Notes: generated from the sequence alone by a model not told the origin. A stretch of 64,000 nt of DNA from an uncultured Prevotellaceae bacterium (GCA_902770635.1 CACXTX010000001.1:1-64000), one strand, 5' to 3'. Shown: positions 7,816-17,254, counted from the first letter of the stretch. Made by a program: numbers and translations.

Positions 7816-8805
7816 ATGGCAGGTATAAACAATCCATTTAGGAAGGTCAGGCGATTCTTGTTCAGCAACTTGAACAAGCAATTCCTGATTTTCCTGTTTT
7901 TTCTCTTCCTCTCAAGTATCTTCTGGCTCATCATGACCCTCAACGGCACTTATGAGAAAGAGATAAAAATACCTGTACGTGTAAACAATATCCCCAAGAA
8001 TGTAGTGCTGACCTCCGCCTCCAACGATACCGTACGGGTGGTTGTCAGAGACTACGGATGGACTATTCTTTCCTACTTGCTGGATAGCCAGAACCTTGGA
8101 ACGATTCATGTCAACTTCCGCAACTACGACAAGGGGAATGGCCGTGGTACCGTTTCCAGCGGTGACACAAAGCGACTGGTAGAGCAACGACTGGACTTAT
8201 CGTCAAAAATTGTCACCATCAAGCCCGAGCGTATCGAGTTTTCCTATAACAACGGAGAGTACAAGCGTGTTCCCGTAAGATGGACGGGACGCATTATGCC
8301 CGACCAGCTCTATTTCATCTCTCAGGTGGTTTACGAGCCTGACAGTATCGATGTCTATGCCTCCCGACAGAAACTCGACAGTATTCAGGTCGTTTATACC
8401 GAACCGCTCAACCACGTGAACTTTCGCGATTCATTGATTATCAACTGTAAGCTGTCACACCCGAATGATGTCAAAGTAGTGCCCAACCGCGTCAACATTG
8501 CCTTCTATACAGACGTCCTGACAGAAGCAACTATTGATGGTGTACCCATTCAGTGTCTCAACATTCCTGAAGGCAAGGTACTCCGCACATTCCCTGCCAA
8601 AGCCAAGATTCATTTTGTGGCTGGCGCCAACCGCATCCGCACGCTGCACCCCGATGACTTTACCGTAGTGGCAGACTATAGGGAAATCATGCAACAGCCT
8701 TCTGATAAGTGTAACATCTACCTGCACGTCGTACCTCATGGCATCAGCCGTGCCACTCTTGACGCACAAAAGGTAGACTATCTCATTGAAGAAGAAGAAG
8801 AATGA
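7816..8805 (+). CDS. YbbR-like domain protein
   Basis: 329 residues from ATG 7816. An upstream GTG at 7798 exists only because of the heptamer array. One N-terminal membrane segment (FLIFLFFLFLSSIFWLIM) precedes a periplasmic region with YbbR-like beta domains (KEIKIPVRVNNIPKNVVLT; PVRWTGRI). YbbR proteins in Firmicutes (CdaR) regulate the diadenylate cyclase CdaA; in Bacteroidetes the role is not established. The position between yajC and coaE is typical of the Bacteroidales. The C-terminus ends in EEEEE. Confidence 0.85.
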   Translation: MAGINNPFRKVRRFLFSNLNKQFLIFLFFLFLSSIFWLIMTLNGTYEKEIKIPVRVNNIPKNVVLTSASNDTVRVVVRDYGWTILSYLLDSQNLGTIHVNFRNYDKGNGRGTVSSGDTKRLVEQRLDLSSKIVTIKPERIEFSYNNGEYKRVPVRWTGRIMPDQLYFISQVVYEPDSIDVYASRQKLDSIQVVYTEPLNHVNFRDSLIINCKLSHPNDVKVVPNRVNIAFYTDVLTEATIDGVPIQCLNIPEGKVLRTFPAKAKIHFVAGANRIRTLHPDDFTVVADYREIMQQPSDKCNIYLHVVPHGISRATLDAQKVDYLIEEEEE

Positions 8806-8884
8806 AGCGGGCTTCGCCCTAGTGAAACGTTTCGCTAGTAAATAGTGCGCTCGACCCTTGGGTCGCTTTGCACCTTTAGGTCAA
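8806..8884 (+). repeat. Hairpin-rich spacer between ybbR and coaE
   Basis: Consecutive short hairpins: GGGC-TTC-GCCC, then GAAACGTTTC inside AGTGAAACGTTTCGCTAGT (8821-8839), then CGACCC-TT-GGGTCG. The stretch 8821-8847 matches 24 of 27 positions of a minus-strand element at the menC-menE junction (15333-15359). No gene fits here. Confidence 0.6.
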
Positions 8885-8905
8885 AGAATAGAGAATAGAG
8901 AGAAG
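8885..8905 (+). repeat. Heptamer array AGAATAG x3 before coaE
   Basis: AGAATAG, AGAATAG, AGAGAAG: 21 nt ending 2 nt before the coaE ATG. The A/G-rich array probably doubles as the ribosome-binding region. Confidence 0.75.
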
Positions 8906-8907
8906 TG

Positions 8908-9474
8908 ATGAAGATTGGCATTACCGGAGGCATCGGCTCAGGAAAGAGCTACGTGTGCAAGCGCTTGCAAGCACGGGGCATCGAGGTGTACGATTGTGAC
9001 AACGCAGCCAAACGCTTAATTCAAACCTCTGACAACATTCGGAGGAAGTTGACCGATCTGATAGGCGAGGATGCATACATCGGCGAGGCGCTCAACAAGG
9101 CAGCAGTAGCCCGTTTCCTCTTAGCAAGCGAGCACAACGCCCAAGCCATAGACCACATTGTCCACCCAGCCGTATTCCAGGATTTCGAGGAAAGCGGTAT
9201 GCAATGGATGGAGAGTGCCATCATGTACGAATCAGGCATCTACAAGTTAGTTGACCGTGTTATCGTAGTGACAGCACCACAGGAAGTACGGATTCAGCGT
9301 GTCATGCAGCGCGATGGCATTCCCCGCGAGAAGGTGGAACAATGGATGCAACGTCAATGGCCGCAAGAAGAGGTAAGACAACGTGCAGACTATGAAATCA
9401 TCAACGACGGCATTGCCGACATTGACGAACAGGTTGAAAGACTATTACTCAACCTCTCACCTCTAAGAATTTAA
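8908..9474 (+). CDS. coaE: Dephospho-CoA kinase
   Basis: 188 residues from ATG 8908; a GTG one codon upstream is also possible. The P-loop is GITGGIGSGKSYV, followed by YDCDNAAKRL and the CoA-binding region DHIVHPAVF. The final step of coenzyme A synthesis, phosphorylation of dephospho-CoA by ATP, takes place in the cytoplasm. The length is typical. It is the fourth gene of the nusB operon, separated from ybbR by a hairpin and heptamer spacer. Confidence 0.95.
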   Translation: MKIGITGGIGSGKSYVCKRLQARGIEVYDCDNAAKRLIQTSDNIRRKLTDLIGEDAYIGEALNKAAVARFLLASEHNAQAIDHIVHPAVFQDFEESGMQWMESAIMYESGIYKLVDRVIVVTAPQEVRIQRVMQRDGIPREKVEQWMQRQWPQEEVRQRADYEIINDGIADIDEQVERLLLNLSPLRI

Positions 9475-9505
9475 ATAACGTAACAACAAAAGATAAAAGA
9501 AAACA

Positions 9506-9961
9506 ATGAAACAGACCATTTTAGCCATCTCGGGAAAACCGGGACTCTACAAATTAGTATCACGTGCCACTAACAGCCTTATCGTTGAGGCACTTGACGA
9601 AACCCACAAGCGGATGCCAGCCTTTGGCACAGACCGCATCACCTCTCTGGCAGACATTGCGATGTTCACAGAGACAGAGGATGTTCCCCTAATGAAAGTT
9701 CTTGCATCCATGCGCGACCTGGAAAAAGGCAAGGAGTCGAGCGTTAACTTCAAGAAAGCCACTCCCAAGGAATTGCACGACTATTTCAGCAAGGTGCTGC
9801 CCGAATGGGATCAGGACCGTGTACAGAACAGCCATATCAAGAAACTCATCCAGTGGTATAACATTCTCATTAAAGCTGGCATCACAGACTTTGAGGAAGA
9901 GATGGCACCTACCGAGGGTGACAATATTGATGACAGAAAAGAAGATATAAATAAGGATTAG
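9506..9961 (+). CDS. DUF5606 family protein
   Basis: 151 residues. The first half has the conserved Bacteroidetes pattern ILAISGKPGLYKLVSRATNSLIVEALD followed by RMPAFGTDRITSLADIAMFT. The C-terminal half is helical and acidic. There is no signal peptide, so it is cytoplasmic. The function is unknown; linkage to coaE is common in this phylum. It is the last gene of its operon, and its stop codon starts the hairpin triad at 9959. Confidence 0.8.
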   Translation: MKQTILAISGKPGLYKLVSRATNSLIVEALDETHKRMPAFGTDRITSLADIAMFTETEDVPLMKVLASMRDLEKGKESSVNFKKATPKELHDYFSKVLPEWDQDRVQNSHIKKLIQWYNILIKAGITDFEEEMAPTEGDNIDDRKEDINKD

Positions 9962-10024
9962 TCCGTCCCCGACGGACTGCCAGTCCGAACGGCTCGGACT
10001 AAGAGTCCGAAGCCTACGGACTAA
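9959..10024 (+). repeat. Triad of hairpins with shared AGTCCG/CGGACT arms
   Basis: Three adjacent stem-loops: AGTCCGTC-CCC-GACGGACT, AGTCCGA-ACGGC-TCGGACT and AGTCCG-AAGCCTA-CGGACT. The arms of all three can also pair with one another. They lie between the DUF5606 stop codon and a terminator. Confidence 0.8.
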
Positions 10025-10038
10025 CCGCTACTATTAAG

Positions 10039-10078
10039 ACCCAAGGTTGTTTCATCATAACCTTGGGTTATTTTTTTC
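10039..10078 (+). terminator. Rho-independent terminator of the nusB operon
   Basis: ACCCAAGGTT and AACCTTGGGT form a perfect 10-bp stem around a 10-nt loop, followed by TATTTTTTT. Confidence 0.92.
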
Positions 10079-10140
10079 TTAGATAGAATGTTAATTTTGT
10101 GGTTTTTAGACAAAAGAACACGTTTTACAGGAGTGAGTCT

Positions 10141-13113
10141 TTAGAAATTCCGACGTCCGCCTCCGAAGCCGCCACGACCTCCACGTCCACCGCCAAAGCC
10201 GCCACCACCGAAGCCGCCACGACCGCCAGGACCGCCACGCATACCCTCACGACCAGCACGGCCACCAAAGAGGTTCAAGCGGTAGATGACGTGTAACATG
10301 GCGTAATTGGTAATTGAGTTATACTCTGAATCACTACGCTGCATAGCCGACACTGTACGGCTGAAAGTAGACTGTTGGTGCAGAATATCGTACATCTGGA
10401 AAGTGAGCGTCAAGGCATTGTTGCGCAGGAACGACTGGGACAATTGGGCAGTCCAGATGAGTTCGTTGGTATTCATCGACTCATCGTTATATCCACGACG
10501 ACTGTTCATATTCATACCAGTGGAGAGTTGTGTTCCCCATGGAGCTGTCACCATCAGGTTAGCACCATAGGAGAAAGTCCATGTGTCCATATTGTTGTTA
10601 GTCTGCAACTCACTACGTGCATGGAGATACTCCAACGAACCATTGATTTCGAACTCAAACCACTGGTTACGATAGTTACCCGACAGGCGCTCACCAATAG
10701 TGGTGGTACGGGTGGTAGATTTCTCCGAGTTGGCATTACGATTAATGCTGACATAGCCCACATTGTTGTTGTAACGCAACGTGGTGAAGGTATTCACATT
10801 GAAGAAGGCAGCAGAATCGAGTGCCGTATTGAACATAAACATTCCAAACGCATTCCAGTTGCCGTTGATATTCTCTGGGCGGGTTAAGCGCGAACCCGTC
10901 TCAGGATTGTAGGTTACCATGTTTGACACGGCATTACGGGTAGTAGAGAAGTTCACGTGAGCCATGATACTACGCTGATGGTTCGGGATGTAGTTGTTGT
11001 AGAACAGACGGAAGTTCTGGGTGAACGAGGGCTTCAGTCCGGGGTTACCCTGACGCACATTCAAAGGGTTGGAGTCGTCGGTAATATCAAGCAGGTCGGT
11101 CATGGATGGCTGACTGGTATTACCTCGATACGTGAAACGTAACTGGCTGACCTGAGATATCTTCCAGCGGAAATCAGCCGTTGGTGTCCAGTTCAACACA
11201 TTTCGCTTGGTAATGGTATCGGTATTGAGGTATCGATAAGTCAACTCAGTAGATTGTGGTACAAACTGGATACCGACATTGAAATTATAGGCCTTACGAA
11301 CCACGCGCAACATCACCTCGGCAGTATGGATATAGTTCCTGTACTCTGAGTATTGGCTCAGCTTCTTGCTCTTTGTATCCTCTAACTCTGTCGGTGGAAT
11401 GGTGGTGGACAACAATGACAGGTAGTCATCCCATCCACGATAGGCGGGTTTAATACTGTAGAAAGGCAAGTCCAACTTACTCCAATCGTAAGTAGAACGG
11501 TCACTCTTGGTAAACCGGTACTGGAACTGGTAGCTGAACTGCAGATAGGTCTGACGGAAAATAGGTTCACTGTAGGTAGCACGAATGTTATAATCCCAGT
11601 TCTTGGTGGGTGTTACGGCATAACGGTTGGCATGATACATCGAATCCTTATACTCACGGGGAGTCAGTGTGCTGTCAACTATAAAATATTCCACATAGTT
11701 GTTAGACATCGACCGGCTGATGCCCTCGCTGTAATTACCACCCAGTCGTAGCGTGATATTCCTTCCACTATTGTTCAGGCGACGATTCAGTTGCAACCAG
11801 CCCCCTACGCTCTTGGAGTCGCTATATGAAAGCCCGTTCTCATCATTGGAGTTGGTAACGATGGAGTCCTGTTTGACCAGCTTTTCAAGACTCGACAAAG
11901 GGTCGGTGGCAAAACGGTAGGGATCAACCCTGAAAGTTGCGCTAATACTATTGCTCAGACCATCGTTAGAGTTATAGCGGAACTGAGGACGAAGCATAAT
12001 GTTGGTTAACGTATCAGGCGTCCACTCAATGCGCATGCGGGCATCCCAGCTATTGGTGCGACTCTTGTTATTGTTGATGCTGTTGCTGAAGATAGAGGAA
12101 GAACTGGTCATGAAGTTCTCCGTAGAACGGCGTACCGACACATCATCATCTCTGTGGTCCCATCGGATGCTACCGTCAAGTTTCAGCTTTCCTTTCTTTT
12201 CGTAGTTCACGTTAGCACCTAGCATCTTGGGGGCGACAAGGCCCTGACGGGCACCACCCCATCGGCCACCACCGGGAGAAAAGCCCATATCGTTGACATT
12301 ATTGGCATTACCCATCAGGAAGACTTTCAGGTCGTCCTTCATCCATCCGAACATGGCACGACCGGCATAACGGTCATGAGTGCCGGCAGCCAGATCGGTA
12401 TTCAGCATGATACCCTTGTTCATACCAGGCTTGACACCAAAGTCGAGCACAGTCTCTTCCTCGCCGTCATCAATACCGCTTACACGAGCCAGGTCACTCT
12501 TTTGGTCGTAGGCTCTTACACGCTCTACTATATTGGCAGGCAGGTTCTTCATAGCGGTCTTGGTATCACCAACCATGAACTCTTTACCATCCACCATAAT
12601 CTTCTTCACCTCTTTACCATTGATCGTAATCTTGCCGTCATCGTCAACCTGCGCACCTGGCAGTCGCTTTACCAGTTCCTCAACCACGGAGCCTTCAGGG
12701 GTACGGAAGGCAGCAGCATTATAGACAAAGGTATCGGCCTTCAGCGTCACCTTGGCAGCCTGACCTGTCACCGTTGCACCCTGCAACATCACGGCATCAG
12801 GTTGCATGTGAACCTTACCCAAAGCAACATCCTTGTCAGTTGACACCGTGATACGTTTGGTATAGGGTTTATAGCCAACACTGGTTATTTGGACGATATA
12901 CTTGCCCGCAGCAGGAGCCTTCAGGTGGAAATGTCCATCAAGGTTAGTGAGGGCACCAGCCACAAATGTGCTATCCGTTTTCAACAACCGGATACTGGTC
13001 TGTGCCATTGGTTCCTGAGTGTCGCTTTCCATGACGGTTCCCGTCACATTACGCTGTGCCATAGCCAGCGTTACTACCAGCATCAAAAGTAAAAAGAGTG
13101 TTAATCGTTTCAT
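10141..13113 (-). CDS. Outer-membrane beta-barrel protein (carboxypeptidase-regulatory-like plus OMP_b-brl_3 type)
   Basis: About 990 residues. A signal peptide (MKRLTLFLLLMLVVTLAMAQ) is followed by a CarboxypepD_reg-like domain (VTGTVMESDTQEPMAQTSIRLL), a plug-like region (GSVVEELVKRLPGAQVDDDG) and a long beta-barrel rich in alternating aromatic residues. This resembles TonB-dependent receptors of the outer-membrane beta-barrel family without a SusD partner. The last 45 residues are a Gly/Arg tail (GGRGGFGGGGFGGGRGG) that still ends in Phe, as BAM substrates do. Start choice: ATG 13113 or 13122. It is monocistronic, and the substrate is unknown. Confidence 0.82.
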   Translation of the reverse strand: MKRLTLFLLLMLVVTLAMAQRNVTGTVMESDTQEPMAQTSIRLLKTDSTFVAGALTNLDGHFHLKAPAAGKYIVQITSVGYKPYTKRITVSTDKDVALGKVHMQPDAVMLQGATVTGQAAKVTLKADTFVYNAAAFRTPEGSVVEELVKRLPGAQVDDDGKITINGKEVKKIMVDGKEFMVGDTKTAMKNLPANIVERVRAYDQKSDLARVSGIDDGEEETVLDFGVKPGMNKGIMLNTDLAAGTHDRYAGRAMFGWMKDDLKVFLMGNANNVNDMGFSPGGGRWGGARQGLVAPKMLGANVNYEKKGKLKLDGSIRWDHRDDDVSVRRSTENFMTSSSSIFSNSINNNKSRTNSWDARMRIEWTPDTLTNIMLRPQFRYNSNDGLSNSISATFRVDPYRFATDPLSSLEKLVKQDSIVTNSNDENGLSYSDSKSVGGWLQLNRRLNNSGRNITLRLGGNYSEGISRSMSNNYVEYFIVDSTLTPREYKDSMYHANRYAVTPTKNWDYNIRATYSEPIFRQTYLQFSYQFQYRFTKSDRSTYDWSKLDLPFYSIKPAYRGWDDYLSLLSTTIPPTELEDTKSKKLSQYSEYRNYIHTAEVMLRVVRKAYNFNVGIQFVPQSTELTYRYLNTDTITKRNVLNWTPTADFRWKISQVSQLRFTYRGNTSQPSMTDLLDITDDSNPLNVRQGNPGLKPSFTQNFRLFYNNYIPNHQRSIMAHVNFSTTRNAVSNMVTYNPETGSRLTRPENINGNWNAFGMFMFNTALDSAAFFNVNTFTTLRYNNNVGYVSINRNANSEKSTTRTTTIGERLSGNYRNQWFEFEINGSLEYLHARSELQTNNNMDTWTFSYGANLMVTAPWGTQLSTGMNMNSRRGYNDESMNTNELIWTAQLSQSFLRNNALTLTFQMYDILHQQSTFSRTVSAMQRSDSEYNSITNYAMLHVIYRLNLFGGRAGREGMRGGPGGRGGFGGGGFGGGRGGRGGFGGGRRNF

Positions 13114-13239
13114 CTTTATCATCAATATTACGAAAATTAAGACGTGTGTGTGTTGGAAAAGTTTAAAGAAAACTAAAGAAATTTAGGGTTAAATCGACAA
13201 TTATCCCATATTTTATATACTAATTCCGTAATTTTTAAT

Positions 13240-13247
13240 TAATTTTG
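13240..13247 (+). promoter_or_regulatory. -7 box of aroB (near-leaderless)
   Basis: TAATTTTG lies 13 nt before the aroB ATG. If transcription starts about 7 nt after the box, the 5' UTR is only a few nucleotides. Confidence 0.7.
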
Positions 13248-13259
13248 CACCCGAAAATC

Positions 13260-14303
13260 ATGGACCGACAAAAAGTAGTCATATCAAAAGACCTGCAAAA
13301 GGCACTATCGGAAGCCATTGCGGAGTGTAAGCACGACAAGTTGTTTGTACTGGTTGACGAGACCACCAAGCAGCTCTGTTTGCCTTTGATTGCAGGTTTT
13401 GGCTGCATGCAGGAGGCCCAGTGCATCGTCATTGGAGCCACAGACACCCATAAGACACTTGACACGCTGAGCCATGTATGGGCTGAATTGCAGCGCATGG
13501 GAGCCACCCGCCATTCTCTCCTTATTAATCTGGGAGGAGGCATGGTAACCGATTTGGGTGGCTTTGCAGCCTCAACCTTCAAGCGTGGACTGGCCTACAT
13601 TAACATTCCCACTACGCTCTTGTCGATGGTCGATGCCTCTGTCGGTGGAAAGACGGGTATCAACTTCGGAGGACTGAAAAACGAGATAGGCGTATTCAAC
13701 AATGCCAACTGCGTCATTCTTGATACGACATTCCTTCGTACCATGGATGCAGAGAACCTGCTTTCCGGCTATGCAGAGATGCTGAAACACGGACTGATTA
13801 GCAATGAACAGACGTGGGCAGAACTGCTAAACCTAGACTTGAACGACTTAGACAAACTGGGGGATTTGGTAGAAAAGAGTGTTGCCGTCAAGCAGCGCAT
13901 CGTCATAGAAGACCCCACGGAACATGGCATCCGTAAGGCGCTCAATCTGGGACATACCGTAGGACATGCCTTTGAGTCATTGGCTTTGGAGCGCAAGCCT
14001 GTCCTACACGGCTATGCAGTAGCCTACGGACTGGTTGTCGAACTCTACCTCTGCTGCGTGAAGACAGGATTTCCTCAAGACAAGATGCGCCAGACCGTCG
14101 GCTTCATCAAGGAAAACTACGGACGGATGCCCATCACGTGCGATGACTATCCCAAACTGATAGAACTGATGCACCACGACAAGAAGAACGTGGGAACAGA
14201 CATCAACTTCACCCTATTGGGAGGTATCGGCGATATCCGTATCAACCAGACAGCCACGGAAGAGGAAATCAAAGAAGCACTGGACTTCTATCAAGAATAT
14301 TAG
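13260..14303 (+). CDS. aroB: 3-dehydroquinate synthase
   Basis: 347 residues from ATG 13260. A TTG at 13245 lies inside the -7 box and is rejected. NAD-binding and active-site motifs: GGGMVTDLGGFAASTFKRG, TTLLSMVDASVGGKTGIN, metal-binding GYAEMLKHG, and LNLGHTVGHAFE. It converts DAHP to 3-dehydroquinate in the shikimate pathway, which feeds chorismate to the menaquinone genes that follow on the other strand. Single gene, near-leaderless transcript. Confidence 0.95.
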   Translation: MDRQKVVISKDLQKALSEAIAECKHDKLFVLVDETTKQLCLPLIAGFGCMQEAQCIVIGATDTHKTLDTLSHVWAELQRMGATRHSLLINLGGGMVTDLGGFAASTFKRGLAYINIPTTLLSMVDASVGGKTGINFGGLKNEIGVFNNANCVILDTTFLRTMDAENLLSGYAEMLKHGLISNEQTWAELLNLDLNDLDKLGDLVEKSVAVKQRIVIEDPTEHGIRKALNLGHTVGHAFESLALERKPVLHGYAVAYGLVVELYLCCVKTGFPQDKMRQTVGFIKENYGRMPITCDDYPKLIELMHHDKKNVGTDINFTLLGGIGDIRINQTATEEEIKEALDFYQEY

Positions 14304-14348
14304 CAAAACTACTACCTATTTAAATTACTAATAACCAATTGGTGGGGG

Positions 14349-15314
14349 TTATCCGTGAGGATGATCCCCATTTTTCTGCGCTAAACGCTCAGCCTCTGCA
14401 CGGGCTGGCTTGCCGGTTTCCGTCAAAGGCAGACGGTCAACCGACAGAAAACGATGCGGTTGCCAGTATTTGGGCAATACCCTCTGGCACACCGTCTTTG
14501 CCTCATCGAGGTTTCCACCTTCCATCAGCAAGACCACCGTTTCACCCAATCGCTCGTCTCTCGCACGCGTTATTATATAAGGTATAGAGAGATGAGGTCG
14601 CAGCATGCGCTCTACCTCCTCCATCTGTATCTTGACTCCTCCTGAGCAGATCACATTGTCCTTACGTCCCAAGATGCGGAATTGTTGAGTTGACAGTTCA
14701 GCAATGTCGTTGGTCACCAACTTCCCATCATGTACAGCAGGTGCCTCAATCACCAGGCAACCCTCTTCCGTTTGCGATAGCGTCACACCCTCAAAAGGAG
14801 TGTACCAACTGCTGGCCGTAGGACCATTAAGTCGTCGTAAGGCAATATGTGAGAGGGTTTCCGTCATACCATAGGTACTCCAGATAGCATTTGGAAAGTC
14901 CTTTAAGGCTTCTTCCAAACGCTCGTCAATGGCACCCCCTCCGATAAGCAGATGACGGATTTGCCTCAGCCGGGATGGATGCTGGTGCAACAGATTCCAC
15001 ACCTGTAGTGGTACCATTGCAGCCAAATCGACCATTCCCTCCCACTCAGGACAGCCGTTGGGTTCTATGGTGACCAGCTTCATACCTCGCTCCAATGCCC
15101 GCACCACCATCATCTTGCCTGCAATATAATCTGTTGACAGACACAGTAAAGCAGTATCTCCATGCTTCAATCCCAGGAAGTTACAAGTGATGCGCGCCGA
15201 ATTCATCATCCTGCGCTTCTCCACCCTCATCCGCTTGGGCTCCCCAGTACTTCCGCTGGTCTTCACCTCAACATAGGGCGAATCGTTGTTCCACTCTTCC
15301 AAAAACCTCTCCAC
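14349..15314 (-). CDS. menE: o-Succinylbenzoate-CoA ligase (short N-terminus)
   Basis: 321 residues. The AMP-binding P-loop SGSTGEPKRMRVEKR begins near residue 20, followed by STYGMTETLSHIALR and GRKDNVICSGGVKIQ (hinge region). It activates o-succinylbenzoate with CoA in menaquinone synthesis. The start is GTG 15314. An in-frame TGA lies two codons upstream in the heptamer array, so translation cannot begin earlier, and the N-terminus seems shorter than usual for Bacteroidales MenE. It is the last gene of menB-menC-menE; the catalytic Lys region near the C-terminus (TETGKPARAEAE) is present. Confidence 0.88.
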   Translation of the reverse strand: MERFLEEWNNDSPYVEVKTSGSTGEPKRMRVEKRRMMNSARITCNFLGLKHGDTALLCLSTDYIAGKMMVVRALERGMKLVTIEPNGCPEWEGMVDLAAMVPLQVWNLLHQHPSRLRQIRHLLIGGGAIDERLEEALKDFPNAIWSTYGMTETLSHIALRRLNGPTASSWYTPFEGVTLSQTEEGCLVIEAPAVHDGKLVTNDIAELSTQQFRILGRKDNVICSGGVKIQMEEVERMLRPHLSIPYIITRARDERLGETVVLLMEGGNLDEAKTVCQRVLPKYWQPHRFLSVDRLPLTETGKPARAEAERLAQKNGDHPHG

Positions 15315-15342
15315 TTCTCACTTTTCACTGTTCACTGTTCAC
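15315..15342 (-). repeat. Heptamer array at the menC-menE junction
   Basis: On the plus strand TTCTCAC, TTTTCAC, TGTTCAC, TGTTCAC: 28 nt. On the coding strand this supplies the last codons and stop of menC and abuts the GTG start of menE. Confidence 0.88.
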
Positions 15343-16342
15343 TAGCGAAGCGTTTCACTCTCCACAGCTGATCTCCCCTTATCTCCAACGGCATCGGGAT
15401 ATTGTCTGTAAAGAGCTGTCCTGTGCCCAGTCCCTGGGGCATCTTGATATGATTACCATAGATATCGCTACACAACTGGGCTATGGCATTCAGTCCGATA
15501 TTACTCTCCAATGCTGAAGTTATCCAGGAACCAATGCCCATATCGCGGGCAATGTCCACCCACTCCCTGACACCCATCATACCACCATGTAGCGACGGTT
15601 TGAGGATAATGTACTGCGGCTTAATGATGTTCAGCATCTGTCGTTTCTGGTCTGGGTCATTCACACCTATCAGTTCCTCGTCCAAGGCAATAGGCAGAGG
15701 AGACTCACGACACAGTTCCGCCATGTTGCCCCACTGGCCAGCCTTGATGGGTTGCTCGATGGAGTGTAACGCATACTGCGACAACAGTTCCAGTTTATAC
15801 AGCGCCTCCTCAAACGGGAATGCACCATTGGCATCTACACGCAGTTCTACGTCAAGACGACTAAACCGGCTGCGTATATTTTTAATCAGTTCCAACTCAG
15901 AGTCAAAGTCAATGGCTCCGATTTTCAGCTTCACACAACGGAAACCCTGTTTCAGTTTCTCCTCGATACGCTGTTGCATCTCGTCAAACGTTCCCATCCA
16001 CACCAGTCCGTTGATGGGAATGCCTACCTCGCCTCGGCTGAATGCGGTGTTGAAACGAGTGAAAGCGGTTTCGAGTCCAAAGAGCATGGAAGGATAGTCG
16101 CGCATGGCCTCATAAGGAATCTCACCAGTCTTCTCTACTTCCCTGCAAAAACGGGCTAACACCTCAGCATAATTGGGAATATCGTCACAGCTCAGTTGTG
16201 GCAGTGGGGCACACTCCCCTACTCCGACTACGTCGCCGTCTGTCACCGTCACCAGCCAGATTCTACGCGTGGTATATACCCCACGGCTCGTACCAGCAGG
16301 CTGTTTAAAATGGAGCGTGCGCTCCTCAATGGCTATCTTCAT
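15332..16342 (-). CDS. menC: o-Succinylbenzoate synthase
   Basis: 336 residues, enolase superfamily. Catalytic motifs: KLKIG with the first active-site Lys, VDANGAF (metal Asp), SIEQPI and ALDEELIG (metal acids), and ILKPSLHGG (second Lys). It dehydrates SHCHC to o-succinylbenzoate. Its ATG overlaps the menB stop by 4 nt. The last residues (VKRFASEQ) are encoded by the palindromic element at 15333-15359 and the heptamer array, so the natural C-terminus was probably replaced. Confidence 0.93.
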   Translation of the reverse strand: MKIAIEERTLHFKQPAGTSRGVYTTRRIWLVTVTDGDVVGVGECAPLPQLSCDDIPNYAEVLARFCREVEKTGEIPYEAMRDYPSMLFGLETAFTRFNTAFSRGEVGIPINGLVWMGTFDEMQQRIEEKLKQGFRCVKLKIGAIDFDSELELIKNIRSRFSRLDVELRVDANGAFPFEEALYKLELLSQYALHSIEQPIKAGQWGNMAELCRESPLPIALDEELIGVNDPDQKRQMLNIIKPQYIILKPSLHGGMMGVREWVDIARDMGIGSWITSALESNIGLNAIAQLCSDIYGNHIKMPQGLGTGQLFTDNIPMPLEIRGDQLWRVKRFASEQ

Positions 16343-17196
16343 GGTATCTTAGGATACTTGTCAAAATCGGGTTTACGCTTCTCGAGGAAAGCATGACCAC
16401 CCTCTTGAGCCTCGTCTAGGAAATAATAAAGCATAGTGGCATCGCCAGCCAACTGTTGTATGCCAGCCTGTCCGTCAAGTTCGGCATTGAGGCCAGCCTT
16501 AATCATACGCAGGGCAATGGGCGAGCGCAGCATCATCTCCTCAGCCCATGCAACACACTCATCTTCCAGCTGGTCCAGGGGAACCACCTTGTTCACCATC
16601 CCCATCTCTTCGGCTTCTTTAGCTGTATATTGGCGACACATAAACCAGATTTCGCGGGCCTTCTTCTGTCCCACGATGCGAGCCAGATAGCTGCTTCCGA
16701 AACCCGCATCAAACGAGCCCACCTTAGGACCCGTCTGTCCGAAGATGGCATTCTCCGAAGCAATGGTCAGGTCGCACACCAAGTGCAGCACATGACCACC
16801 CCCGATGGCATAGCCGTTCACCATTGCAATCACAGGCTTGGGCAGACGACGAATCTGCATCTGCACGTCCAGCACACTCAGACGGGGCACTCCCTCGTCG
16901 TCGATATAGCCACCACGACCCTTCACGTGCATGTCGCCACCCGAGCAGAAGGCATGCTTCACATCCGTCAGTTTCTTACCCTCTGGCACCTCCGACATTG
17001 CACCTGTCAGCAGCACCACACGGATCTGCTGCATCTCCCTGCACAGCGCAAACGCCTGGCTCAGCTCCAGCGTTGTCTTAGGTGTAAACGCATTGCGATA
17101 GCGGGGACGGTTGATGGTAATCTTGGCTATTCCATGATACTCTTCGAAGCGAATCTCTTCGAACTTACGAATCTCTTTCCATTGTCTTTTTTCCAT
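16339..17196 (-). CDS. menB: 1,4-Dihydroxy-2-naphthoyl-CoA synthase
   Basis: 285 residues, crotonase fold. Oxyanion-hole and active-site motifs are [32 protein letters not shown] and [19 protein letters not shown]. It cyclises o-succinylbenzoyl-CoA. First gene of the menBCE operon; its minus-strand -7 box (TATCTTTG, plus-strand 17217-17224) lies back to back with the promoter of the nucleoside kinase. In related genomes menB often follows menD directly; here they are 6.4 kb apart. Confidence 0.95.
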   Translation of the reverse strand: MEKRQWKEIRKFEEIRFEEYHGIAKITINRPRYRNAFTPKTTLELSQAFALCREMQQIRVVLLTGAMSEVPEGKKLTDVKHAFCSGGDMHVKGRGGYIDDEGVPRLSVLDVQMQIRRLPKPVIAMVNGYAIGGGHVLHLVCDLTIASENAIFGQTGPKVGSFDAGFGSSYLARIVGQKKAREIWFMCRQYTAKEAEEMGMVNKVVPLDQLEDECVAWAEEMMLRSPIALRMIKAGLNAELDGQAGIQQLAGDATMLYYFLDEAQEGGHAFLEKRKPDFDKYPKIP

Positions 17197-17216
17197 AGTC
17201 TTCTCCTTTTTTGCTG

Positions 17217-17254
17217 CAAAGATAGCAAAAATATAACAAAAATGATTATCTTTG
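17217..17254. promoter_or_regulatory. Divergent -7 boxes of menB and nucleoside kinase
   Basis: Minus strand TATCTTTG (17217-17224) and plus strand TATCTTTG (17247-17254) are 22 bp apart, so the two promoters overlap face away and may compete. Confidence 0.7.

Noticed and set aside
13245..13247. TTG start of aroB
   Set aside because: It is part of the -7 box TAATTTTG; ATG 13260 fits the family start.
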